A stretch of 45,186 nucleotides of DNA from the NCBI GenBank assembly GCA_937967955.1, contig CALBUB010000072.1:1-45186 (forward strand), given 5' to 3'. The notes beneath the pieces are model-generated. The model ran no database searches, was not told the DNA's origin, and saw nothing but the letters and a program-made list of their open reading frames with translations. Position numbers and translations under genes: made by a program. The stretch comes from an uncultured Bacillota bacterium. Its GTDB lineage: Bacteria > Bacillota > Clostridia > Tissierellales > Tepidimicrobiaceae. This document shows, in pieces, positions 27,042 to 33,565 of this stretch; the stretch's first letter is position 1; the number at the start of each line of letters is the position of its first letter.

Positions 27042-27071
27042 TTAGCTATAGCAGTGGAGTAGTTTTTCCAT
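27042..27071 (-). CDS. Possible 9-codon leader peptide upstream of the MFS gene
   Basis: On the minus strand AAAGGAGGAGTGGAA precedes ATG at 27071; the frame reads MEKLLHCYS and stops at TAA (27042), whose bases run into the GGAGGAG of the MFS gene. A strong ribosome-binding site before so short a frame suggests a translated leader or coupling device. Conservation cannot be judged here. Confidence 0.35.
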   Translation of the reverse strand: MEKLLHCYS

Positions 27072-27149
27072 TTCCACTCCTCCTTTCCTTATTATATATT
27101 AATGGCTTATATTTTTATAGCTTAGATATACTTCCATGATAAAAAAATA

Positions 27150-27184
27150 TAAAAATAGCAGAGTACAAAGCTCTGCTATTTTTA
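27150..27184 (-). terminator. Terminator after moaD
   Basis: A 12-bp stem AAAATAGCAGAG / CTCTGCTATTTT with a 7-nt loop and a long T-rich tail on the minus strand overlaps the moaD stop codon. It closes the moaA-moaD operon before the MFS gene. Confidence 0.85.
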
Positions 27185-27409
27185 ACCACCTCCAACTGGT
27201 GGGAATAGAGAAATCACATCTCCATCTTCCACTTGTCGGTCTGCTGGCCCATCCTTTCCATTTAACAACATAATTGCCACTTCATCTTCATCAATATTTA
27301 AAACCTTTAATATATCTGCAATAGTAGTGCCCTCTTCAACTTCCATTACCTGGGTTTTATCTCTTCCCTGCCTAAAGTGGGCAAATAGCCTTATTTCAAC
27401 TTTTATCAC
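27182..27409 (-). CDS. moaD: MoaD/ThiS-family sulfur carrier
   Basis: A 75-aa ubiquitin-fold protein ending in the sulfur-accepting Gly-Gly (FPPVGGG; one extra Gly). The location downstream of moaA, moaC and MOSC genes makes it the small subunit of molybdopterin synthase, which receives sulfur as a C-terminal thiocarboxylate. The start is GTG with a GGGGGTG ribosome-binding site. No moaE or moeB is in the window, so the large subunit must be elsewhere, or the protein serves another sulfur transfer. Confidence 0.85.
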   Translation of the reverse strand: MIKVEIRLFAHFRQGRDKTQVMEVEEGTTIADILKVLNIDEDEVAIMLLNGKDGPADRQVEDGDVISLFPPVGGG

Positions 27410-27438
27410 CCATTCACCCCCTATTAAAATTGTATTAC

Positions 27439-27891
27439 TTATTTTACTTTAAACAGACTATCTCCTATTTTTATGCCGCCGCTTTTAATCACCTTTCCAA
27501 AGATGGCTTCTCTTGTTAAGGGGCAACTAATCCCTTCCCTTACTAAACTACACTCTGGAAAACATCCCTTTCCTATTTCTGTAATTTCAATGACAGCATC
27601 GCCAATTTTAATTAATGAACCAACTTTTATTTCCTTTAAATCTAAATCTCTTATCCTTATGTTTTCATGGAATTTCTTTGTACATAGACCAACCTTGTCT
27701 AATAACAGTATTTCGTCCCAACCTTCAGCAGTAAAAAGGGACACTTGCCTGCCTTCTTTATGGGAAGCCATATCTCCTAGTAGACCCTCTTCCTTTTTAA
27801 GGTATCCTTCTTCTATCCTAGAAAATTGTCCCTTTTCATCCTTAATGTATATGCCTAATACTTTTCCTATTGCTTTACCCTTTTCTATCAA
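27439..27891 (-). CDS. MOSC-domain protein (second of a tandem pair)
   Basis: A 150-aa stand-alone MOSC domain, the fold of the molybdenum-cofactor sulfurase C-terminus. It shows GLLGDMASHKEGRQVSLF near 34-51 and a Cys cluster GCFPECSLVREGISC around 112-126. It starts at TTG immediately after the TAG of the first MOSC gene, with GAGGTG 7 nt upstream, so translation is tightly coupled. Likely role: binding or sulfuration of the molybdenum/tungsten cofactor or its precursor; not proven for this subgroup. Confidence 0.85.
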   Translation of the reverse strand: MIEKGKAIGKVLGIYIKDEKGQFSRIEEGYLKKEEGLLGDMASHKEGRQVSLFTAEGWDEILLLDKVGLCTKKFHENIRIRDLDLKEIKVGSLIKIGDAVIEITEIGKGCFPECSLVREGISCPLTREAIFGKVIKSGGIKIGDSLFKVK

Positions 27892-28332
27892 CTATAACAC
27901 CTCAATAATATCTCCTTTTTTTACTATCCCACCTTTTATAACTCTAGTAAATATGCCTTCCTTAGGCATTATACACTTTCCTACCTGCTGGGAAATGGCA
28001 CAGCCTGTATGGCACTCTTTACCTATCTGGGTCACTTCCTGGATAGTCTCTCCAATCTTTAATCTGGTGCCTACAGGTAGCTCATGGAGTATTATCCCTT
28101 CTGTAGTAATGTTCTCTGCAAAGGAGCCGTGCTTTAAGTCCTTGATTCCCATATCCTCCATCTTTTTGTAGCTTTCAACACCTAATAAGCTTACCTGCCT
28201 ATGCCATTTGCCACTATGGGCATCCCCTTCTAGACCAAAATTTTCAAGGAATACTCCCTGGCCTATAGGTTTTTTCACTATACCCTTTTTCTCAGATATA
28301 TTTACTTCCACTACTTTCCCAAGCTTTTTCAT
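27892..28332 (-). CDS. MOSC-domain protein (first of a tandem pair)
   Basis: A 146-aa stand-alone MOSC domain with GLEGDAHSGKWHRQVSLLG near 33-51 and Cys residues in ECHTGCAISQQVGKC (~103-117). It resembles the next gene along the whole length, so the pair arose by duplication. It lies 18 nt after moaC. In several clostridia this type is found with moaC/mogA, which supports a cofactor role; the exact step is unknown. Confidence 0.87.
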   Translation of the reverse strand: MKKLGKVVEVNISEKKGIVKKPIGQGVFLENFGLEGDAHSGKWHRQVSLLGVESYKKMEDMGIKDLKHGSFAENITTEGIILHELPVGTRLKIGETIQEVTQIGKECHTGCAISQQVGKCIMPKEGIFTRVIKGGIVKKGDIIEVL

Positions 28333-28350
28333 ACTACCACCTCTTTATGT

Positions 28351-28821
28351 TTAATCCTCCCTGATGAAATCTCCTGACTTTCCACCTGTTTTTTTCATCA
28401 GTTTTATCTCCTCTATTACCATGCCTTTATCTACCGCTTTACACATATCGTATATGGTTAGTGCAGCTAGGGATACAGCCGTTAAAGCTTCCATTTCAAC
28501 TCCCGTTTTTCCAACAGTTTTTACTTCAGCTTCTATCTCTATAGCCTCTTCCAGTATATTAAATCTTATGTTAGAGCCAGTTATAAATATGTTATGGCAC
28601 ATAGGAATAAGGTGGCTTGTCCTCTTAGAGGCCATAATGCCTGCCACTTGTGCTACTGATAAAACATCTCCTTTTTTAATAAGCCCGTCCTTTATTAATT
28701 GTATAGTTTCCTTTTTCATCCTTATTCTTCCATAGGCTATAGCCACTCTCTTTGTATCCTTTTTATCTCCTACTTCCACCATATGGGCCCTTCCATCCTC
28801 ATTAAAATGGGTAAAATTCAT
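28351..28821 (-). CDS. moaC: Cyclic pyranopterin monophosphate synthase
   Basis: The 156-aa length and sequence match MoaC, which converts the MoaA product (3',8-cyclo-GTP) into cyclic pyranopterin monophosphate. Family motifs are visible: MVEVGDKKDTKR near the start, LIPMCHNIFITG with active-site His, KTVGKTGVEMEALTAV, and the active-site Lys region YDMCKAVDK. It starts 2 nt after the moaA stop, giving tight coupling. Confidence 0.96.
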   Translation of the reverse strand: MNFTHFNEDGRAHMVEVGDKKDTKRVAIAYGRIRMKKETIQLIKDGLIKKGDVLSVAQVAGIMASKRTSHLIPMCHNIFITGSNIRFNILEEAIEIEAEVKTVGKTGVEMEALTAVSLAALTIYDMCKAVDKGMVIEEIKLMKKTGGKSGDFIRED

Positions 28822-28823
28822 TC

Positions 28824-29792
28824 CTATCCTCCTATTTGATACATTTTCTTTAATACGTATTTCCCATCTTCTAAATGATGAGATGCTGGCTTCCTTTTTA
28901 CAGCCTCCAGGATTACACTTTCTATATCCTGCCCCTTTCTCAAAGGCTCCTTTAAATCTATTTCATCATTGGAATGGAGGCACAATTTCATCTTTCCTTG
29001 AGCAGTTAATCTAACCCTGTTACAATACCTGCAGAATTTACAGGATATAGGCTTGATTAAACCAATTTTTCCCTTAGCATTAGGAAGTTTATAATAGACT
29101 GCTGGAGAAGATGGGTCTTTTCTTTCCACTTGAATTAATTCTGGTAATTTCTCTAGTACGACTTCACTAGATATGAATTTACTAGACTCATCCTTTGCCG
29201 TTTCTCCTATAGGCATTAGTTCAATAAATCTTACGTCTATATCCTCCTTCTCAGTAAGCCTGGCCAAATCTTCTATTTCATCATCATTAAAGCCCTTAAC
29301 CAATACAGTATTTATCTTAATAGGGGTTAGTCCTACTTTTTTAGCTGCTTCTATTCCTTCAAATACATCCTTTATGTTTCCTATTCTTGTTATATATTTA
29401 TATTTTTCTTCTTTTAGAGTATCTAAGCTGATGTTGACTCTTTTTAAGCCCCTATTTTTTAATTCCTGGGCATATTTTTTTAAAAGTACTCCATTAGTAG
29501 TTATAGCAAAGTCCTTAACTCCGTCTAAGTTACCAATTTTTTCAACTATATCTAATATCCCACCCCTTACTAAGGGCTCTCCACCAGTAAGCCTTATTTT
29601 GTTTATCCCCAAATTAACAAAAGCTTTTGCTATGGCCTCTATTTCTTCAACTGATAGTATATCCTTATGGGAAAGTTTAGGTATTCCTTCTTCTGGCATA
29701 CAGTATCTACATCTTAGATTACATAAATCTGTAACAGAGATGCGCAAGTAGTTTATTTTTCTCCCGTACTGATCTTTCACAATATCCCCCAT
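28824..29792 (-). CDS. moaA: GTP 3',8-cyclase
   Basis: A 322-aa radical-SAM enzyme, the first step of molybdopterin synthesis. The N-terminal cluster motif is CNLRCRYC (C24, C28, C31), the C-terminal cluster CKFCRYCNRVRLT ... KLCLH, and the protein ends in the functionally important GG. The start is uncertain: ATG at 29792 has a weak ribosome-binding site, whereas GTG at 29780 has GGGGGA 4-5 nt upstream and would give the usual beginning M-KDQYGRKINYLRIS. First gene of moaA-moaC-MOSC-MOSC-moaD. Confidence 0.95.
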   Translation of the reverse strand: MGDIVKDQYGRKINYLRISVTDLCNLRCRYCMPEEGIPKLSHKDILSVEEIEAIAKAFVNLGINKIRLTGGEPLVRGGILDIVEKIGNLDGVKDFAITTNGVLLKKYAQELKNRGLKRVNISLDTLKEEKYKYITRIGNIKDVFEGIEAAKKVGLTPIKINTVLVKGFNDDEIEDLARLTEKEDIDVRFIELMPIGETAKDESSKFISSEVVLEKLPELIQVERKDPSSPAVYYKLPNAKGKIGLIKPISCKFCRYCNRVRLTAQGKMKLCLHSNDEIDLKEPLRKGQDIESVILEAVKRKPASHHLEDGKYVLKKMYQIGG

Positions 29793-29831
29793 TTCTTAAG
29801 TCTATAGCTGCCAACAAAATATATTATTTTA

Positions 29832-29840
29832 ATTATACCA
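29832..29840 (-). promoter_or_regulatory. Extended -10 promoter element for the moaA operon
   Basis: TGGTATAAT (TGnTATAAT) on the minus strand lies ~40-50 nt upstream of the moaA start and just after the kinase gene. No strong -35 is present. It gives the moa operon its own promoter, apart from the agr genes upstream. Confidence 0.5.
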
Positions 29841-29866
29841 CAGTAAAGATGTGAAAAAATAAATTA

Positions 29867-31204
29867 TTAAGAACTTTCCCGCAATAAGGGTAGCATTATG
29901 TTTAATATGAATTGTCCATTTTCATATTCATAGTTTAACATGCCAGCATACTTTTCAACTATTTTTTCAATACTCCTCATTCCAAAGCCATGATTTTCCT
30001 TGTCCTTCTTTGTGGTTCTAAGCTTTCCATCTTCCCCAATAGGGTTTAATATGGAAGGGTTGGATACTTCTATAAATAGATAATCCTTATATGGTTTCAT
30101 TATTATGTTTATATATCTTTTATCCACATCTTCAATCTTTTCATTGGCTTCTATGCTGTTATCTAAAGCATTCCCTAAAATTACACATAAATCTAATGCT
30201 TCTATATTTATATCCTTTGGAATACTTACCTTCATATCCATGTTTATATTTTTGCTACTGCCCTCAGCTCTTTTCTGATTTAATATAGCATCTACTACGT
30301 CATTTCCTGTCTTTATCCATGTATTACTTTGAAAAGCTTCACCTTTTAAGTCTCTAATATAGTTTATTGCTGCTTTATGTTTATCCTCTTTAAGTAAATT
30401 TTCTATGCACAGGATGTGGTTTTTAAAATCGTGGTTTATCCTTCTAACCTCTTTATAGACCTTTTCCTTTTCTTCAATTCCCTTTGTAAGGAGTTTATTC
30501 TTTATCTCTACTATTTTATAGTTGCTTCTCTCCTTATAAAATTCGTTTAGCTTAATAAAAATATAATAGGTCATACCTACAAGGAAAAGGGACCCTAGGC
30601 TTACTGCTACCATCAAATGTTGCATGTTGACAGCATAAGCATTTAAAAGCAAACTAATATAGAATATTACTAGTAAGTTTATTACAGATATCAAATATAC
30701 AAACAATATCCAATACCAATAGTGGGTGGGTATTTCTGTATTGCTTCCTTTATAGTCATCTTTTATTATTTTTAAAATTATGAATAACAACAGTTTAGAT
30801 ATTTGGGAAAATATTATCCTTGCCCAATTTTGCTCTATAATAATATTTTTTATATTTCTGCCAACAAAATAGCTTATTATATTAGCCGATAGTATATCTG
30901 CAAATATTAGGAAGAAATAAAAGGCAGTAACAAATAGAAATTTTTCCTTTAAATTGCCTTTAAACAGCTTATAAGCTATTAATAGGAAGATTACATACAT
31001 TATAAGGGTTCTAAGCATAGAATATAGGTTAATTTGAGTTAAAAAGAATATAAATATGGATAACAATAGGATAGATAGAGGGTAGTATATATTCCTTACT
31101 TTCCTATTCCTTTTTATTGTGCTATCTAAAAAATCGTAAAGTAATAGAACTTCTATTAAAGACAATAGATACTCATATATGCTCCAAAAGAAAGCTTCCT
31201 TCAA
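29867..31204 (-). CDS. AgrC-like GHKL sensor histidine kinase
   Basis: A 445-aa kinase with about six N-terminal membrane helices (~8-215), then a helical phosphoacceptor region with H258 in RRINHDFKNHILC, and a GHKL ATPase domain with LGNALDNSIEA (N box) and GFGMRSIEKI (G box). This is the layout of AgrC-type receptors for cyclic peptide pheromones. It overlaps the regulator gene upstream by 4 nt. Gene order here is regulator then kinase, the reverse of staphylococcal agrCA. The likely ligand is the product of agrD encoded 0.9 kb upstream. Confidence 0.9.
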   Translation of the reverse strand: MKEAFFWSIYEYLLSLIEVLLLYDFLDSTIKRNRKVRNIYYPLSILLLSIFIFFLTQINLYSMLRTLIMYVIFLLIAYKLFKGNLKEKFLFVTAFYFFLIFADILSANIISYFVGRNIKNIIIEQNWARIIFSQISKLLLFIILKIIKDDYKGSNTEIPTHYWYWILFVYLISVINLLVIFYISLLLNAYAVNMQHLMVAVSLGSLFLVGMTYYIFIKLNEFYKERSNYKIVEIKNKLLTKGIEEKEKVYKEVRRINHDFKNHILCIENLLKEDKHKAAINYIRDLKGEAFQSNTWIKTGNDVVDAILNQKRAEGSSKNINMDMKVSIPKDINIEALDLCVILGNALDNSIEANEKIEDVDKRYINIIMKPYKDYLFIEVSNPSILNPIGEDGKLRTTKKDKENHGFGMRSIEKIVEKYAGMLNYEYENGQFILNIMLPLLRESS

Positions 31205-31917
31205 GGCCTTCCTCTCCTTGCTGCTTTAATAAAAGCTTTTTTTACATCATCCATTCTATATCTACTAACAGGCAGTTTCTCCCCATTGTCCAAGGTTATC
31301 TCTAAATTTTCTATGGCCTTTATGTAGTTTTGATTTACAATACAGCTTCTATGGATTCCAACAAAGCCTTTAGGCAAAAAAATGTTTTCTATATCCTTAA
31401 ATCTTCTTATATTGGTCCTGTACTTATTATCAAACGTCACAATATGGACTACCCGCTCCATAAACTCAAAATAGAGTATTTCATTAGTAGATAAAACTAC
31501 CTGCCCCTGGCTTGTCTTAAATATATGCTTCTCAACGGCTAGTTCTTCCATTGCACTTATTAAGGCCTCTTCCAATTCCTCATCCATATGGCTTTTTCTA
31601 ATAAATCTAAAGGTATTATATTTAAAGGCCTTATATACTTCTTCTTCCATAGAAGTTAAGAATATTAATAGGCTTTCCTCATCTTTTTTTCTAATTATTT
31701 CTGCTACCTCTAAGCCATCTATTTGAGGCATGTATATATCAAGGAATATTAAATCAAAAGGCTTGTCCTCTTTTTTGTAGGCCTTTAGAAAGTCTCTTCC
31801 GTTTTTAAACTTATGTATTCTTATATTTTCTTTCTCATCTTGTAATATTTCAATTATCCTACTTTCAATAAAATCCAAAAAATTTTTGTCATCATCACAA
31901 ACTCCAATATTTATCAT
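31201..31917 (-). CDS. AgrA-like LytTR-family response regulator
   Basis: A 238-aa regulator: receiver domain with acidic pocket D8/D9 and phosphoacceptor D60 (IFLDIYMP), then a LytTR DNA-binding domain (~135-238) ending in PVSRYRMDDVKKAF. LytTR proteins bind pairs of ~9-bp direct repeats two helical turns apart. Two such repeat pairs (32870-32903 and 33489-33522) lie upstream of agrB and of a 158-aa gene. A TTGTCA-N17-TAGTCT promoter candidate (31976-31948) could express regulator and kinase separately from agrBD. Start ATG at 31917. Confidence 0.92.
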   Translation of the reverse strand: MINIGVCDDDKNFLDFIESRIIEILQDEKENIRIHKFKNGRDFLKAYKKEDKPFDLIFLDIYMPQIDGLEVAEIIRKKDEESLLIFLTSMEEEVYKAFKYNTFRFIRKSHMDEELEEALISAMEELAVEKHIFKTSQGQVVLSTNEILYFEFMERVVHIVTFDNKYRTNIRRFKDIENIFLPKGFVGIHRSCIVNQNYIKAIENLEITLDNGEKLPVSRYRMDDVKKAFIKAARRGRP

Positions 31918-31976
31918 ACTATCACCTGATAGAAGATTTCTAATTTTAGACTATCATGAAAGCTGTAAAATGACAA

Positions 31977-32010
31977 CAAAAAACCTCCTAAATAAATAGG
32001 AGGTTTTTTT
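31977..32010 (-). terminator. Terminator between agrD and the regulator/kinase pair
   Basis: A stem AAAAAACCTCCTA / TAGGAGGTTTTTT with a 6-nt loop and T-runs lies 83 nt after the agrD stop. It would end or attenuate the agrBD transcript, leaving regulator and kinase to their own promoter. Confidence 0.85.
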
Positions 32011-32092
32011 ACTAATATTTTAAAAGCCCAATACCCATTGATAATTGCTATATTAATTTCTATGTTATATCTCATCCTGCCTGCTTTTCCTT

Positions 32093-32218
32093 TTATTTTT
32101 TAGCTGGTTTCTTGGGTTCAAAGGATAAGAATATAGATTGCTTACCTTCAGCTAGTTCAACAGCCTTCTTTGATAGTTTAGCAACATTTTCTAAAACTTT
32201 AACTTTAGTATTCTTCAC
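32093..32218 (-). CDS. agrD: AgrD-like autoinducer prepeptide with Ser in the ring position
   Basis: A 41-aa frame starting at GTG (32218) with AAGGGGGG upstream, overlapping the end of agrB by 14 nt. It has the AgrD layout: an amphipathic, Lys-rich N-terminal helix (1-26), a short hydrophobic core S28-I-F-L-S-F33, and a charged, proline-rich tail EPKKPAKK as recognised by AgrB. Counted from the first tail proline, S28 is at the place of the ring Cys in known AgrD peptides (seven residues before), so the product would be a serine lactone instead of a thiolactone. The protein has no Cys. Too short for usual ORF cut-offs. Confidence 0.82.
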   Translation of the reverse strand: MKNTKVKVLENVAKLSKKAVELAEGKQSIFLSFEPKKPAKK

Positions 32219-32804
32219 TTTTTACCCCCCTTTCCATAAATTTACCTTTGATTACAGAGTAGGCTATAGAAAATATGGTTATAGCTATCATAAACCATAT
32301 ATCTACTGGTTCAATTTTTAATGCTTGTCCTATTATGGAAAGGAAACTTAATATAAACACCCTTTTTCTAGCTACCTTTTTGTTTCTTGCTATTTCCTCT
32401 TCTGTTTTAGGATTATTTTTATTTGTAACTGGTGCGAATTTAAATATTATAGCTATAGAAACAATTAATAATAGAGCTCCTACTAATGGCTTGTAAGTGG
32501 GTAAAAAACTATTCTTTATTATTATCAGTACAAGAAAAGTTAGTAAGGAATAAATATAGCATACATAATAGCGATTTGCATGGTAGCCTCCTGTATAGGA
32601 CTTAAGCAGGAAATGAACCATTAGGAATACAACAGCTGAAGGCATTTCTCCAATAAAATAGGCTAATAATAATATGCTAATAGATGTAAAAAGGGTAGAA
32701 ATTAAAAGTTCTAAACCATATATGTAGATATCTCTTTCTTCTATATCTATTATCCTATTAGTTATTAGATAAAGACTTATATCTTCAGCTAATCTGTGTA
32801 ACAT
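32205..32804 (-). CDS. agrB: AgrB-type prepeptide-processing membrane protease
   Basis: A 199-aa membrane protein with the AgrB signature KSYTGGYHANRYYVCY: catalytic H75 and C82 (H77/C84 in the staphylococcal enzyme). About four to six hydrophobic helices follow. AgrB cuts the C-terminal tail of AgrD and closes the ring. The ATG has ATGGAGGAA upstream. It overlaps agrD. A LytTR-type repeat pair lies 66 nt upstream of the start, indicating autoinduction. Confidence 0.94.
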   Translation of the reverse strand: MLHRLAEDISLYLITNRIIDIEERDIYIYGLELLISTLFTSISILLLAYFIGEMPSAVVFLMVHFLLKSYTGGYHANRYYVCYIYSLLTFLVLIIIKNSFLPTYKPLVGALLLIVSIAIIFKFAPVTNKNNPKTEEEIARNKKVARKRVFILSFLSIIGQALKIEPVDIWFMIAITIFSIAYSVIKGKFMERGVKSEEY

Positions 32805-32869
32805 CTATTTCCTCCATTAAATTTATTCTCATAAAATATATAACATATTTACTTTAATTTTTGTTAAAA

Positions 32870-32903
32870 ATGGCACTAATAGTATAGAAAATGGTATGAA
32901 TAG
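32870..32903 (-). promoter_or_regulatory. LytTR/AgrA-type direct-repeat operator upstream of agrB
   Basis: Two copies of a 13-mer, ATGGCACTAATAG (32870) and ATGGTATGAATAG (32891), stand 21 bp apart, two helical turns. On the minus strand the downstream copy is followed by TTAACA and ~18 nt later TTATAT, so the repeats sit directly upstream of a promoter for agrB, the usual geometry for LytTR activators. Confidence 0.75.
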
Positions 32904-32918
32904 CAGTCGGCTACAAAA

Positions 32919-33395
32919 TCAATCATCTATCAATAGCAATAAATAAAGCTCCCTATCGTATTTATGGATTTTATCCTTATTTTGCGCAATTACTTGATTT
33001 TCCTCTATTAAGCTGTCTAATTTATCAAAGCCTTTCCAAGCATAAAAAGTTATATCTATATCTTCTACTTTGTACACACCATTGATTACTAAGTCCAATT
33101 GGCTACCAATTTTCCATGCCTTTGTCTGTTCTTCTACTATAAACTTAGCCTTCTTCTTATCTTCATATATAGTGGCCATAAAAATAGCTTCATCTGACTT
33201 GTCATAAAAGACTATTATCTCCCTGTTTTCATCTACTGGAAGGGCCTTTAATATATAGGTGTTTCCAGCTAACAAACTGTCTATTGCCAACTCCCTTGTA
33301 TCATAATATGGCTTAGGTGGCTCCTTATATAAAAAAGAATATAAGAATATGGAAAGGCACAATATTAATAAAATTACAAGTACTCCTCTTTTCAT
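32919..33395 (-). CDS. Unknown membrane-anchored extracellular protein, probable agr target
   Basis: A 158-aa protein with one N-terminal hydrophobic segment (~4-20; signal peptide or anchor, with a Cys but no clear lipobox), then a soluble mixed-charge domain with several beta-strand-like stretches (TYILKALPV, REIIVFYDK, DITFYAWKGF). I do not recognise a family. GAGGTGG lies 3 nt before the ATG at 33395, the preferred start; an upstream start gives 162 aa. The promoter region has the same repeat pair as agrB, so it is likely controlled by the LytTR regulator. A hairpin in its leader lies next to the ribosome-binding site. Confidence 0.75.
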   Translation of the reverse strand: MKRGVLVILLILCLSIFLYSFLYKEPPKPYYDTRELAIDSLLAGNTYILKALPVDENREIIVFYDKSDEAIFMATIYEDKKKAKFIVEEQTKAWKIGSQLDLVINGVYKVEDIDITFYAWKGFDKLDSLIEENQVIAQNKDKIHKYDRELYLLLLIDD

Positions 33396-33408
33396 GTTCC
33401 ACCTCAAT

Positions 33409-33430
33409 GGACTATTTATTAAAATAGTCC
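33409..33430 (-). repeat. Hairpin in the 5' leader of the 158-aa gene
   Basis: Nine-bp arms GGACTATTT / AAATAGTCC with a 4-nt loop lie 3 nt upstream of the ribosome-binding site GAGGTGG (33405-33399). It may stabilise the mRNA or modulate translation. Confidence 0.5.
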
Positions 33431-33488
33431 TATATTCCTTATGATACTCATGAAGAATATATCATATATGTTCACAAGTTTGTCCCCT

Positions 33489-33522
33489 ATGGCATGAATA
33501 GTTATAAAAATGGTATGAATAG
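33489..33522 (-). promoter_or_regulatory. LytTR/AgrA-type direct-repeat operator upstream of the 158-aa gene
   Basis: ATGGCATGAATAG (33489) and ATGGTATGAATAG (33510) are 12/13 identical and 21 bp apart, matching the pair before agrB. A TATATT -10 candidate follows ~30 nt downstream on the minus strand. The distal repeat touches the terminator of the preceding moeA gene. Confidence 0.78.
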
Positions 33523-33565
33523 AGATAGCCCCTATTCCAATTTTGGAATAGGGGCTATCTCTATT
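33518..33565 (-). terminator. Terminator after the moeA-PBP fusion gene
   Basis: A very long stem (23 bp; AGAGATAGCCCCTATTCCA and its complement) with a 2-nt formal loop, overlapping the stop codon of the moeA-PBP gene. It ends the tup-moeA operon just before the agr-controlled gene. Confidence 0.85.

Noticed and set aside
27473..28171. 232-aa plus-strand open frame over the MOSC genes
   Set aside because: Both MOSC genes on the minus strand have clear family motifs, coupling and ribosome-binding sites; the plus frame has none.
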